Source: Eucalyptus grandis
Taxonomy: Eukaryota; Streptophyta; Magnoliopsida; Myrtales; Myrtaceae
DNA length: 64,000 nucleotides
Reading direction: 5' to 3'
NCBI RefSeq assembly: GCF_016545825.1
Contig: NC_052619.1
Coordinates: 28,187,803 to 28,251,802 of the forward strand
Shown here: in pieces, positions 11,236 through 23,742 of the stretch
How positions within the stretch are numbered: position 1 is the stretch's first letter
Layout of the letters: the number at the start of each line of letters is the position of its first letter
Translations under genes and position numbers: made by a program
Notes under the pieces: generated by a model
Databases searched by the model: none
Told to the model about the DNA's origin: nothing
Seen by the model: the letters and a program-made list of their open reading frames with translations, nothing else

Positions 11236-14200
11236 TCAACTCGTTGAAGTCTTCAAAGCGTGCACAAGAGATAAGCGGTCGAGTGTACTTAAGGAGAGAG
11301 AAAGTTCCGGGTCTCGATGAAATTTAGGGTTTCGACGATCGCGATCGTCTCCGCCCTGGAGAGCCGAAGTCGCAGCGGCGATCGGCTTCGCGAAACCATC
11401 GACGATGAGGCCTCGGTGATCTCTGCATACACATGCTATGGCCGCGCGATGTCGAGGAGTCTCTGTCATCTCGGTGGGAGGTTCTGTCGTATCGGTGTTT
11501 GCTTTGTGTGCCTTTCCGGATCCGGGTCGAAAGCCGCATCCACATTAATACGAATCGTTCTGGAGGAGGTGGAAGCCAAGAGTCGATAAGTGTTCGGTTT
11601 TCTTCTCGTTGTTCTTTTCGCCATTTACGGATCTATAGCTTCGTAAATGCTTATGCTCGGCTATGATTGATTTTGGTCTCGGAATCTGGCGATTGAATAT
11701 GAATCGATTTCGTTCCTTCCCGGATGTTCCATAATACCTCGGAATTAGGTTGAATTTACCCGAGGTTACTAAAGATCGTTGTATGTCGCGGATCCATTCT
11801 TCAAATCGGAAAGGCCGACTGGGAATCAGTATATGCAAGGGGGCCGAACTCCGGACCTTTACAGTCCATGGGCGAGAAGAAAGGTGTGCTCCAAATTTTA
11901 CGCTTCTTTTTGCGAGAGAGGACACAAGGGAGAAGGTACGATTTTGCGGTGGTGCAAGTTTTCCTTTGTAGCTAGGGCATTGTTACATGCATTCCGAGAA
12001 AAAATTCTTGTTCTGGGTGGGATTGTGGACTGCCATATATTTTTCCATAGATTGGGACCGGCCTGGTAAGATGATGTTGCTTGATTGTCCCGTGTGATAA
12101 CGAGGCTTTCCTAAACATGAAATAGCCACTCTTTACCGAGTACTCTCCCGTTTTTGTGTGCATCCATACCAGCTTGTCATTCTCCGGGTAAGCCAATGGG
12201 TGTGGCTAGAATTTCCTGCACTCTCCTTTCATCGAACATAGAATGTATTAAGGGTTCATTCCATGTACCCGTGTCTGGATATATGAGTTCTGCGACTTTT
12301 TCTGGTTCATGTTGTGATGTTTGGGCCTTCTATTATACCACTCTTTAGCCATCTCATTGTTCTAATTGGAGTGTTTTTGCCATTGCCGATCCTATGCATG
12401 ACCCGAGGAGCAACCGAGTCCCTTGCCATGATGATACTCGCCATCCCCACGAAGGCCTTGACCTCTCGCCCGCAGTCCGAAATCTCCCCGTGAGTAATAT
12501 AGCCCTTTCCATAATCTGGTTAACAAAGAGTCTGGATTTTGAATTATGCGCCACATCTGCTTTGCTAGCGGTGCTTTATTAACAATGCTCCGTAGATCTT
12601 TAAATCCCAATCCCCTTCGCCTTTCCCCTCGTTTCAACAAATCCCACTTCTTCCAAAGGGACTCAGTCTTTTTTTCTCGTTGCTTTTCCACCAAAAAGAT
12701 GCAACCTTCTTCTCTATTGCTTTACGATTGATATAGGAATTTTAAATATAGACATCGCGTGCGAGGGATAGCTTGTACTCTTTGCTTTTATGAGAATTTC
12801 CTTTCCAAACTTTTGATAACAGTTTTCCTTCCAATTTGCTCAACTTGGAGTTTACCCGAGCTAGGATCCAAGCGAACATGTCCTTCTTGGAGTGTCCCCA
12901 GTCTGAAGGTATGCCCAGATATTTCCCTGTCTTTGCAATTTCTGGAACCCTAAGAGCAGATGCCATATTTCTTCTTAGATCTATAGGACATCCTTTACTA
13001 AAGTAGATGCCTGATTTGTTGAGGTTAATTGCCTGGCCTGAAGCAAAGCAAGACGATTAAGTATGTTAGCAAGGTTTTGACATTCCATAACTGTTCCATG
13101 CAGGAAAAATATTGAGTCATCCGCAAATAGCGAGATGGGACAGAGTAGGGCATTGACGGTTCGATCCCGATCCCAGTGAGCGTACCCTCCTACATAGCTT
13201 TCTTCATCAGAATCGACAACACATTGGCTACAATGATGAAAAGGTCAGGTGAGAGTGGGTCTCCTTGGCGCAGGCCGCGGGTAGGTTTGAAAAAAGGTAA
13301 CGGTTCTCCATTGAGGTTTATGCTGAAGGATACTGTGCTCACACATTGCATTATCCATGTTATCCATTTGTCACAGAAGCCCATTTTTGTTAGGCATGCC
13401 TTAAGAAAATCCCACTCGATGCGATCATAAGCCTTTTGCATGTCCAGTTTTAAGACTGCTTGAAATTTCTTCCTCCTGTTGCTAGTTCGGAGTCTGTGGA
13501 GCACTTCCTGTACTATCAATATGTTGTCCCGAATCCGCCCGCTCCCACAAAAGCGCTCTGTTCCTCGCGATGATATGGGGTAGGATAAGTTTGAGTCTGT
13601 TGTAAGGACTTTAGAGATTATTTTTGTATAGGAAGTTGCGACCGATAGGGCGATATTGCTCTAGTTTTTCCGGGGTTGTGGGACTTTGGGTATCGGTGTG
13701 ATTTGTGTTACTCGTTTAGTGGGATCTAGATGGCTGTGGTGAATAAGAGCCGCGTGCTTGATGGATGTCTTTGGAGATAACTGGCCAATGTTCTCTATAA
13801 AATATTCCGTGGAACCCATCGGACCGGGTGCCCTAAAAGCTCCAAGTCAGCGCATAGCTATGGTAACTTCCTCCTCAGTGAAATTCTCCATTAAGGTACG
13901 GTTCATCTGGTCATCCACTAAAGTAGGGATGTGTTGTAAGATAGGTTGCCAGTTACGGTCTCCCACCGATGTGTATAAGTTTTTGAAAAACTGTTCTGTC
14001 ATCCCCCGTACTTGCTGTTCCCCTCTTACCCATTCACCACTCTCATTTTTCAGCGTTCTTATCTCGATTTCTACATCTCCTCCGAATTGTCGTTGCATGA
14101 AAGAAACAAGTGTTTTTGTCGCCCCACTTAATCCAACTTAATCTCGATCGCATGCCCCAATACATCTCTTCTTGTCTCCATAGTTGGTCGATTTCTTTAG

Positions 14201-15180
14201 TTATTTCTTTCTCCCGAGCTGTCTCTTCATGTGTTTGTTTGCTGTTCATCAGGTTCTGGAGTTCTCCTTTGAGCAGGGTGATTCTCTTCTTTGCATGGCC
14301 GAATTTGCTCTTGCTCCACTGCATTAACCTCTCGTTGTACTTGCTGCAATTTTTCCACCCGTTAAGGTCCCGTGCAGCAGGGTCATTCCAGTGTATCTCG
14401 TGATAATGTTTTTGCTTTCTGTTTCATCAGACCAGTAAGCTTCATATCTGAACTGCTTTCGCTTTCTTCTTTTTGGTTGATCTAGAGATATCAGGATAGG
14501 ACAGTGATCCGAGCCTATTGCTAGGAGTGCAGTGCAGTTTGCCTCAGGGTAAGTAATTCTCCATTGATGTGAGCATAATGCCCTGTCAAGTCTCTCTTTA
14601 ACCAGGTTCTCTCCCTCCCTTTTATTTGACCAGGTGAAAGAGCATCCCTTGCAATCCAGGTCTATCAGGGAGCATTGATTAACAAAATCTCTGAAGGCTG
14701 TTAACCGGTAAGTTTCTACCCTGTACTTCCCCTCTTTCTCCCAATGGTTCAGTATTTCATTGAAATCACCCAAGCAAAGCCATGGTATCCGGTAATATAT
14801 ACTCGGCGAGTAGATTCTTTCCCATAATCGAATTCTTTCTCCGAATACATTGGGTGCATGGAGAAATATGATTTTCATTTTCTGGTCTCGATCGTCGGGT
14901 GGCACTGGGTAAAGATCGGCGTGGCCGAGGAGGATTCAATTGATAATCTGCAGTTGATCATCCCGGAATAAAGCTAAGCCCCCGCATTACCTTCGGGATT
15001 AACGATGTAGCTGTTCCGGAAGTTAAGTCTTCTTTTATTTTAAGCACTTTCTCTCTCCGAGTTCTTTGTCTCCATAATGAAAACAAGGTTGGGCCGTTCT
15101 GAGTCACAATGACTCATGCAAGGCTGGATTGTCGTGGGATTGCCCAGCCCGACCCGACAATTCCAGCTTAAGAGTTTCAT
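11236..15180 (-). pseudogene. LINE ORF2: endonuclease, reverse transcriptase, RNase H (broken)
   Basis: Reading from ATG at 15180-15178 the product begins MKLLSWNCR, the usual start of the APE endonuclease domain of plant LINEs, with one extra codon before GLGNP. The endonuclease continues at 14905-14324, including LCLGDFNEIL, CSFTWSNKR and GSDHCPIL. Reverse transcriptase is at about 13519-13100, with LDMQKAYDRIEWDFL, GLRQGDPLSP and the catalytic LFADD near 13115. A region ending TGEYSVKSGYFMF (12196-11972) is the zinc-binding RVT domain; KERNRFIF near 11700 follows it. RNase H (CVCRDHRGLIVDGF) lies at 11469-11236. Several frameshifts and stops separate these pieces, so no full-length protein can be made. 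Confidence 0.93.
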
Positions 15181-15240
15181 GGGTACTTTGGTGGCTTATT
15201 AGGGCTAGCCACCGAGCCCATTGTTCGACATTTCGCCACC

Positions 15241-16446
15241 CTAATAGGTGTTTCCACAAGCTGGATACGATTCTCGCATGCTTTGATGATGGTTGTGCTC
15301 CATATGGACAGAACCTTTTTGCTTTTTTTTTGCATTAGCCACCTTTACACTCTTTCCTTTCTCATTTTTGCGGGGGTCCTCTTGGTCTCCCGTAGCTTCC
15401 TTCATTTGTTCTTCATGGATTGTCAGGATAGATTCCTCATCAATACAGCTATTTCCCCTTTTCTGGAGACATTTCGGGTCTAGCACGATTAAGTCCCGAG
15501 AAGAGGAGGGTGTGTAGGTGACCTGATCTTTTGACTGGGTGTTGTAGACATGTGTTTGCTTTGGGATGTTGCTTGAACTAATCTGCTCTCAGTGTCAAGT
15601 ATAGGAGATAGTGGGGTTTCCAAAGACCACATCCACTTCTTCGGGGGAGTTCTTTCGCCCATAAAAGATTTTGCCATAGGGGCTGAGATCCTCACATCGC
15701 CCGCGACCAATCACCATACCTGGCCTCGGTAAGTTTTGCTCCATCCCTGACTCCTTATATGGTAGCTCAGCACACTCTGTAGTGTAATGTCCAATTCTGC
15801 CACAGGAATAGCAGTAGTGGGGTAGTCTTTCGTATTTAAATTCAACCTAGAGCTTTTTATTATCTAGATTCACTATCACGCCGCCTCTTCGAGGTTGTTT
15901 CAACAACGGTGTCACTTTGGCTTTACCCATCTTATATGTGCTATTTCCTTTTTCCTCCAGTTTTACTTCCACAATCGCTCCTATTTTTGAAGCAATTTCT
16001 CGATCACATCATAGGTAACTCTCCCATATGGTAGTCCAATGAATCTTACCTAGAAATCACAGTGATTATAATCATAACAGAACTCGGGTGTATCAGGTTC
16101 GCACTGCCTAAGTATTAGGAGATGGCTGGAGAAAGACCAGGGCCCCGACTGGAGTATTCTCTGTGCATCGGCTTCCGAATGGAAGGAGAAAGAGAAGAAC
16201 CCAGGTTCTAATGTGGCACAGGTGAAAGTTTTCTGTCTTCCACGCTTTTCGCATCAGAGTTAAAAATGCAGTATAGTTCAAAGCTGGGTTTGTGTAGAAT
16301 TTACCAAATAAGGTTTTACGACATTCAATCAGTTTCTCAGTAGAAATAGCACCTGGGATATCAACGACCTCGACTGCATTCCAGAGTTTTCCCATGCTTT
16401 TGCATAGAGCCGCAAGCCTTCTTTCTTCGTTGTTCGATCTCGCCAT
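15241..16446 (-). pseudogene. LINE ORF1: DUF4283-like nucleic-acid-binding protein (broken)
   Basis: The first frame (16446-16108) starts MARSNNEERRLAAL and contains a DUF4283-like stretch including NPALNYTAFLTLMRKAW, the usual N-terminal part of plant LINE and LTR-derived gag-like proteins. Further along, at about 15830-15770, the minus strand reads HYCYSCGRIGHYTTEC, a CX2CX4HX4C zinc knuckle. The C-terminal part (15486-15241) is lysine- and glutamate-rich. Frame changes between the blocks show decay. It ends about 60 bp before ORF2, the normal spacing for this class. Confidence 0.85.
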
Positions 16447-16764
16447 AGTTTTGTGTGCGTGGGGCTAGGGTTTTGGATGAGTCCTGACTCGAAACGGTTG
16501 AAGGGAGCTCGATGATGGGGGTGGATCGGAACTTTGCTGTGGAGGAAGGTGGTAAAATTAGGGTTTCCAAAGGGGGTTTTACCTCTATTCGACGATTCGC
16601 AAAGAGAGGTGGAAGGAAGGGATGCTCGGACACGAAGCAAACGTAAGCTCCGAGGTTGAGGGCGAGTAAAGCAAAATGGGAACTACCCAGCTGGTAGAGG
16701 GGGACTACACAATCGGTAGAGGGGAACCTCCATGGCGGAGAGGAAACTTTTTAATGAGAGCACT

Positions 16765-16779
16765 TGAGGATTCTCTATT
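16765..16779. repeat. Target-site duplication of LINE (5' side)
   Basis: TGAGGATTCTCTATT, all 15 bases identical to 10930-10944. It marks the 5' limit of the element and implies that the insertion is not truncated. Confidence 0.93.
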
Positions 16780-17400
16780 CGAACGTGAGTTTTCTTAACT
16801 AAAAACTAATTTCTGTTCCCGATTCATTTTATTTTTTTGGTCAAAGTTCCCGATTCAATATAAAAGTGAACGATTTTTAGCAAAGAATATGAATAAATTT
16901 CGAAAGTGAGGATCTGTGCTCATTCAAATCAGAGAATTGTTAGATAATTGCTCGGAGATATCAAATTTTTATTAATCATGATATGTATTGTCCTCCGTAC
17001 ATTTTTCTATAACGTGATGACACATGGGTGTTTTTGTTATACAAAAAGTGGACACCAAATTTGAAAATTAATTTATATATATTATTTCATATATAAGCTT
17101 TAATTGAACATTGTATAAGAAACGGTAAATTTAAGTCATTCTTTCTTAATTTCTCATCTCGGTAATATAGATTATCAACTACATAGAACATTTTCCTGTA
17201 GCGTTCCATATTAAAAGGTATGCAGGAGTAGGTTTCAAATTGTTCCAACGAGTAGAGACTCACCCCTAATCATCAGTGAGAAAGGGCGCTATTTTCATGA
17301 TTTAGGATGAAAACTCGGGTCAACTCTTTAGCCAAGACACCCATAAGACCCAAGCCCACAACCCAATCTGCCTCTGCTGGAACTCTCTTCAACATGATTG
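16780..17400. other. AT-rich intergenic DNA, nothing recognised
   Basis: No coding potential or repeat structure that I can support. Confidence 0.5.
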
Positions 17401-17413
17401 GGTTTTGTTCTAA

Positions 17414-17870
17414 TTGGGCCGTGATGATGATGGATGGACGCTAAAAGCACAGAGGCTCCGCCTGATTTTGATCCCTGGAGATGGAACGTCTTCTGACCTT
17501 GGCAAACTTTCTGAAAGGAAACGCTCTCTATGGAGAACTCCCTTCGCGATCACAAGAGGGACCCGATCGCCTCTAAAGAGGAAGAAGATCGTCTGAGACG
17601 CCGCAACGGGGATGAGCTGCTGCATCGGATTCCTGGAGCTTTTTTCTCTGCCTTTCTAAGCGAAATGCAGAGATCTATGCGAAGGATTTTTCTATGTCCT
17701 GTTCGCGGATCAGGAGGATTGAATGACATGCTTAAGATTGGACCTTGGTTTGTGGACGGTAGAATTCTATCAATTTGAAAATGGGTTCCCAAGTTTCAGC
17801 CATCAACTCCTTCAGCGTTTGAGAAACGTGGCAAATCCTATGGGAGCACCGTCGAGGATTTGATCTAAAA
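17414..17870 (+). pseudogene. Fragment of a second LINE ORF1 (DUF4283-like)
   Basis: The frame 17530-17778 contains KEEEDRLRRRNGDELLHRIP, and then GGLNDMLKIGPWFVDGRILSI, which resembles the plant DUF4283 pattern (ENRPWxVDGxxLxLxxW). A stop at 17776 is followed by codons that would continue the domain. No RT, tail or target duplication is visible nearby, so this is a truncated relic. It is on the opposite strand to the full LINE. Confidence 0.6.
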
Positions 17871-17879
17871 ACAGCAGGC

Positions 17880-19480
17880 AGCGAGGGAGGAGTGGATGCT
17901 CGATTTCGCCTTCCTATTTCAATTGCTAGACCGCTTCGAAAAAATATGGCTGATTAGATGGAAGACGGCTCAAGCTCCTACATGAAGGTCTTGAGATTCT
18001 TTGCTTCTTTTGGAATTCAACGCACAAACCTAAAGAAATAGAGAGCAAAGGCGAGAAAGAGACATCAAGAAACGAGGTTTATCCTGGTTCATCCTTCAAT
18101 TATGGTTACATCCAACAAATGATTCCACTATAATTAACATTTTCTACCTCTCTGTTACAAAGCTATATACTTAGTAATTATTCATGGACCCAAGTTCAAA
18201 TTATCGATAAAATATGAATTCAAACTATAAAATCCCTCTGATTGCTCGAAGGTGCTACCCGCAATCCCAACGGGGCAATCCCGAACCCTTGTCCACTCAT
18301 TGGGGAGCGGAATACCTGTGCATTCTTGATGATTGGGAATATAAACCATACCCCCAACAGCTTCCACTATGGAATTGTTGGCCATAAAAGGGATAGTTGC
18401 TCGGAGTTGAACGAATTGCCTAAGTCACGGACTGTGGCAATAGAAAAGTGCTCAGATGGGGGAGCTACTGTGACCAACTTTAACCTTTGCCGCATGAATG
18501 CAGGAGATTGCTCATGGAGCTGCAGCATTGTAGCATTGAGCACATTCTCAAGGAAGCTAATGGGAGTGCGGATGCGTTGGAAAAACCAGGATAGAGCAAG
18601 ATCGACGGTTTTTCATGTGCTTCCACTCTAGATCTTATTAGGCATATATAATGTATGGAGACTCGATTAGTAAATAAATCAAATTTGGGCTATAATTTAA
18701 TAGGTTGACGTGGCCGATGATGCGGAGAGGTTATCAGTGTAATGGACAAGTTAATAATTTTAATGATAGACTAATTGGTTGTTGATTTAATGTCTATGCC
18801 AGTTCAGCTCTCAAGACTAGTGCACAAATTTAAGTGTCTTTATTGTAGTGTCATTTTCGAGGATCTGTTTGTATCTCAACATCCAGTTTAATGTTTTGTA
18901 AATTCCTAGGAATCTATCTCTTTGGAATGCTAGATATATTTATAAGTTATTAAGAGTAAGAGTCATGTAACAAATCTATTTAAAGGCAAGTCTTATGATC
19001 ATTTCGAGTAAGGTGAAATAATAAATTCTGGATTGACAATTGTCTTTCCTGAATAAAAAATTTACCTTCAAATTATCCTATCAAATTCCAATGGAAAGAC
19101 TATATCCAATATTTATGTAACTTGACTTAATTGAATGGAATTCTTTATCTACCAAATCAACAAAAACTTCTGACCTCAACCCTAACCCGACCCGACTTTA
19201 ATAACACCTTCACCATACTAGCTATGGAGGGGACTTGAACCGAATGGCAGTAGGCGCTTTGAAACATAAACAGGACTATTCAAAACATGCAAATACTAGC
19301 ATTTGCTAATCCATTTCTGCATAATTGTTTGAACCCAAAGTGTCATTTTTCAATTTTACGATTTATTAGGAATACAAAGACAATCAAATGGAAATGTCAC
19401 AGAAATCTTTGGTCCTATTGGAGTGTCCTTAAAGTGGAGAAATATTTACATAGTGTATTTACAAACTCTTAATGGCAAAC
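17880..19480. other. Intergenic DNA, no supported gene
   Basis: A patch of balanced composition at about 18230-18640 has a 129-codon plus frame and a 67-codon minus frame. Neither resembles a family I know. The rest is AT-rich. Confidence 0.4.
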
Positions 19481-19489
19481 CCTAGAGGA

Positions 19490-20470
19490 GGAGACAAATA
19501 AGAAGAGTCCCTTGGCTGACACTAACAATAGCATCCTCCTCTATCCCATGTGTGCATCTATGCAATTATTAATCTTTATCCATTGCAGAAGCAATAGATC
19601 AAATAAGAAATTATACATAACAAAAAAATAAATCGAACACCAGATTTACATTGTTTAGTCGAGATGACTTATGTCTATGAGAAAAGCAATAAAAAATTAC
19701 ACTATAGATCAAACAATACAATAAAAATTACAACCACACTTAAGTCATTGAAACACTCTATATATTTAAGACTCCAATTACACTTGCTAACTTATATAGT
19801 GTTTAGCATTATAATTTCTCATGAAATAATCTCTCAATATCTCAAAAGAATTTATTAATCTTACTCACAAAATTTAATTGACTTCAACACTAAAAGCTCT
19901 AATTAACAAAGAAGTTGCCTCTCAAATACTCTTTACAACAAAGACACTTCTTATTTATATAGATGAGAGCGGGATCCAAAATAGGAAACCTATTGTAACT
20001 AAGAAACCATTAAAATAGGAAACATACTTGAACTAGGAAAGTCTCCTTTTTATACTCAAATTTGAGTTATACTCCTTCACTCAATCTTTGTCTCCGATCA
20101 GGCATGTCATCAACCGACCTTTCATAAAGAAAGAGATTTGGTGCAAAAAAACATAAGATACCCTATGAATAAAGATGAGAACATGATATGCATAATCAGG
20201 TATCTACCTACCCAAACTCTCATAAAATGTAAACAGATTTTGAATTTTGGCTAACAATACAGGTTTAAAATTAGTTGCTCAAAACTTTATGGTATTCAAA
20301 ATGAAGTTAGGAGTTTGTAGTTTTTGAAACGGTATAAGAGCCCGACACAAATTGATTACTAAGATTTCTTACTTCATTTCCAATCCTTTTGTAATTTTCG
20401 AGTATACAAAATTATGAGAACACAATAAAAAATAAATTATTATTTAACGATTTTTATAAAACTAGAGGTG
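19490..20470. repeat. Copy 1 of an old local duplication, with an inserted repeat
   Basis: Segments at about 19500-19600 (AGTCCCTTGGCTGAC...CATCCTCCTCTATCCC) and 20215-20470 (GTAAACAGATTTTGAATTTT and following) match 21180-21260 and 21430-21640 in the same order. The middle, roughly 19610-20110, is absent from the second copy. It resembles a dispersed plant repeat with an ACCAGATTTACATTGTTTAG-type beginning, so it probably inserted after the duplication. Confidence 0.6.
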
Positions 20471-20784
20471 TTTAAAAGACTTGACCCAACCCAAACACAA
20501 TTCAAATAATAGGCTAAAAGAAAGGAATTCTTGCAGACCTGAACAGACATGAAACACAATAGGAAAGGAAACCTAAACACTAAGCAATTCCCCTCCTTCC
20601 CTTAGCAACTCCACCACCATCGCCCCCGCCTTCTCCAATAGGTCCACTGACCTGAACTCCCTCGCATCAGCTCCTCTATAGCTTCTCCAGGATGGTTTCC
20701 ATAGCATAGTCTTTCGACTTTGATTTGTCGATTTTCTTCGCTCGCCTCCACCTGACCTTCATGTTTGGCGATTTTGACGGATGA

Positions 20785-20960
20785 TCTCGAATAGGGGTGA
20801 TTGGTTCTCGATTTGATCCGGTTCCACCTTTGAACCGGGAACCGGACCGAAACCACCGGTTCCCAAAATTGGGAAACCGTGGACCGGACCATTTGGTCTT
20901 AGGACTGAGAATTGGACTGGACCATCGATTCCAATCTGGTCCAGTCTGATCCAACAAAAT
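20785..20960. repeat. GGGGTGAT-type repeat with GGTTCC/CCGGTT motifs
   Basis: Starts AGGGGTGATTGGTTCTCG and is packed with GGTTCC, GAACCGG and GGACC variants (for example GAACCGGGAACCGG near 20833). This is a widespread plant repeat texture. The beginning matches the inverted right end of the element at 32095-32685 (GGGGTGATCAAG), so the two may be one family. Confidence 0.5.
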
Positions 20961-21169
20961 CAGCTCTACTTTTTTACACTAAAAAGTGTGACCGCGCTTT
21001 GAATCCTGATTGGCCAAATTAATCCAATTCGATTCTCGAGCGATTCAACAAATCTAATCACATATCTTTTTACATGCAAGATATTCAAACTTCACTTATG
21101 TGATTCAAAAACTACCTCGTCTCTTAAACTTCAGCTCAAAGAAAAGCGAAATCTTGCAGACAAGATGAA

Positions 21170-21660
21170 GAGTGTCCCGTGACTAGTCCCCTGGCCAGCA
21201 AAGGAACAGCACCCTCCTCTGTCCCGTGCTTATCTGTGACTGGTGCAATTATTGGCGATCGATTTTGACAGATTTGTGGGAAGGAATGCAAGTCCGGGAC
21301 GCCACCTCAGGGGCCTGTCATCTAACGAAATGGATTTGATGGGAGACCGATCCGACATCTCCCACTGACTGGAAACGGAGGTGGCAAAGATACAGTCGAA
21401 TTCCCCGCCCATCTAAATCCTGATGAGACGTAAATGGATTTCGAATGTTAGCTAACAACAACGGTCTAGGATCAATAATTGCTCGACACCTTATAAAACT
21501 TGAAATGAGTTTGGTATTTTATAACTAGGAAACCGATATCTGAACTCTATATGTGTAAATCGCTATAATTCCTTATTTCATTTACGATCCTTATGTTATT
21601 GAGGAAATATAAACATTTATCGTAAGATCAAAACAAAAGTCATGATAATTTACTAATAAC
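21170..21660. repeat. Copy 2 of the local duplication
   Basis: Matches 19490-20470 in order but lacks that copy's central 500 bp. Shared landmarks include CACCCTCCTCTGTCCCGTG (21210) and GTAAATGGATTTCGAATGTT (21430). Similarity is partial, so the duplication is old. Confidence 0.6.
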
Positions 21661-21809
21661 TGCCACCTTTTCTCGCTTGACTCTCTTATTATTAATTTTA
21701 GAATTCTATAACAGTTAAGCTTTTGGAGTTCTAATACGTGAATTTCCCATAAAGTGTTATGTTTGTAATTTGAAATGATTTATTCCTTGGTCTACCATGA
21801 GGAGCTTGT

Positions 21810-22124
21810 GTGCTAAAAAGGCACTATGGCAGGTCACGAGTAAGTGATAATTTTAGTGAGATGAGTTTGGAAGTTTATGCCAAACACATGATGTATTTGG
21901 GACGGGATTGGGAATCACAAAAGGTTAAGGGAATAGATCAGGACGACATCAATCATCCAAAAGGGATGACCTTAAAGTTCGCCAATCGGCCAAGGATTCT
22001 TCTCCTATGTAAACACAAAATTGTACAAGATGCGCGAGTGCCTTTTGTCTTTTTATTTTGTTATTTGGAGCAAGGGGGCAGTGACGAGATCGCATGCGTT
22101 GCTTGCTTCATGCCTCTTTCATAA
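21810..22124 (+). other. 104-codon open frame, unrecognised
   Basis: An uninterrupted frame with a fairly balanced composition, beginning MLKRHYGRSRVSDNFSEM. I see no domain and no splice partners. It could be a fragment of a transposable element or chance; I would not call it a gene without transcript support. Confidence 0.2.
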
Positions 22125-22615
22125 AATATCTGGTATTTCCCCATTTGTTTCAAAAAAAAAATTAAATATTATTAAAAATTATCAAAGCCATCGCTGACCG
22201 TGCCATATAAGACGGTTGGCATCCACTTCGGTAATTTACAATCAAAATTAATCAGATGAATTCAATTGGCAAAACATATAAAAGTTTAAAACTCAATTGG
22301 TAAAAATGGAAATGTTTAGGATTGAATTAGTAAAACTATAATAAGTTTAGGATCTTTTGGATAATTTTCCTATTTCATTTCATGCCTTCTTCCTTGTTGT
22401 GCTTTTCTCATTCGCAATGCATCAATTAAATCATTATGATGGTGATGTTCCTATTTTTTTAGTCTGTTATGCAATCACACTATAAAACTCATGGACCTTA
22501 CTTATGTCAACGCTAGATCAGAACATTTTTTTTTAGTAATAAGAAACGCAAACTTGATAATGCATACAACTTCACGCAAATTAAGTGCCACCCATATATC
22601 TGTCAAATGAAATAT

Positions 22616-22943
22616 ATAATAATTATCCAATCAATTCAAAACTTATTTTACGAATGCCAATTCAATTCTTAACATTTTAATTCTGTCAAATTAGCTATAA
22701 TCCTTTGCACGAAATTCTAATATATTCTTTCCAATCAATTTTCATTGAAAATCATTAATGTTGCGGTCTAATCGTTGTCGGTCATCCTACATGACACAAA
22801 GCTATTTCAAGAAAGAATGGGTCAAAAAGGATTACACTAGAATTTTGAGCAAATATTTAAGATCAAATTGACAAAATTGAAAAGATTTCATGACTAGATT
22901 AGTATCCATTAATAGATTTTCGAACCAAGTGAATAATTTTCCT
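22616..22943. mobile_element. MITE-like element with AATAATTATCC / GATAATTTTCC ends
   Basis: The left end ATAATTATCCAATCAATTC and the right end AGTGAATAATTTTCC are imperfect inverted partners. The interior has runs such as GATCAAATTGACAAAATTG. Related sequence (TTGGATAATTTTCC, GACAAAATT) occurs at about 22250-22370 and 62570-62770. There is no coding capacity. The boundaries are approximate. Confidence 0.45.
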
Positions 22944-22949
22944 ATCGAA

Positions 22950-23742
22950 ATATAATAATTGTTTGGTTAACCATTATGATGGATGATAACCAGTATTGTA
23001 ATCAAACTTGGTAAACGACCCGTAAATGTAATGATCAGATCTTTTTCTTTTTTTTTTTTTTCTATCAAAAAAAGCTAACGGAATTAACGGCCGACGCAAG
23101 TAGACCGATCGAAATGAACTACTTTTCAATAAAATTCACGATTTAATACTGCATTAGGTAATTGATTTTAATTTTCCCATTATACAATTTATGGTGCTGG
23201 AATCCCCAATAGCTTAAAAAAAATGAGTGAATGCATAATAGAAACAAAGGAAAAGAGGGGCCAAGCTACACAAATTATCATGAATGGATGGCCAAAGCAA
23301 AAGACAGAAAAACCACCAATCATCATGAGCCAGGAGAACGGTAGTTGCAAGCCCCCCGCCCTATCTACCAAGCTCAAATCCATGAATCGGTTGATTTATT
23401 CTCTAAAAATCCATCCACGCCGACGGATCCACCTGATCTAACGGCTCAAATGCGCGCAAAGGAGTCCCTGCGCTCCATCCCTCCGTCCATAGCCAAACCA
23501 TGCACTGACTCTCTCTTTCGACCGGCGCTTGGTAGTTGGAGAAGACGGAAGATACAAGAAGCAACTCCTCAAGAAAATCAAACTTCGGCCGGGAGCAAAA
23601 CGACAGGAAAAAGCGAAGAAAAATCGTCAAGATCAATCACGAACCGCCACTACTAAAATCTGAGGAAGAGATATAAGGTCAACTTCACGGCCTGATCTCC
23701 ATAACCAAAAGCAAAACCTCTTTCTCTATATCTCTCCCTGCA
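22950..23742 (+). promoter_or_regulatory. Upstream region and 5' leader of NRAMP gene
   Basis: AT-rich distal part, then a more balanced stretch from about 23390 likely to hold the proximal promoter and leader. The 103-codon frame at 23345-23656 stops before the NRAMP ATG and has no family resemblance. A TATAAGG near 23671 could be a TATA element, but it would leave a leader of only about 40 nt. No metal-response element was evident. Confidence 0.4.

Larger units (their letters stand above)
10945..16764 (-). mobile_element. L1-type plant LINE, near full length, decayed
   Basis: A non-LTR retrotransposon of about 5.8 kb on the minus strand. From its 5' end it holds a leader, ORF1 with a DUF4283-like region and CCHC knuckle, then ORF2 with APE-type endonuclease, reverse transcriptase with FADD, a zinc-binding RVT region and RNase H. 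Its 3' end is a (TAAA)n tail, seen on the plus strand as (TTTA)n at 10941-10984. Identical 15-bp sequences flank it at 10930-10944 and 16765-16779. Such a long perfect duplication and an oligo tail are produced by target-primed reverse transcription. Stops and frameshifts split both ORFs, so it is no longer autonomous. All plus-strand frames in this interval are shadows. Confidence 0.95.

Noticed and set aside
11317..11589. 90-codon plus-strand frame beginning after an ATTTAGGGTTTC phrase, looking like a gene start
   Set aside because: It lies inside the LINE and is antisense to its RNase H region; the minus strand reads CVCRDHRGLIVDGF there.
13150..13180. GGTTCGATCCC resembling a tRNA T-arm
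   Set aside because: It lies in LINE ORF2 and no cloverleaf can be formed around it.
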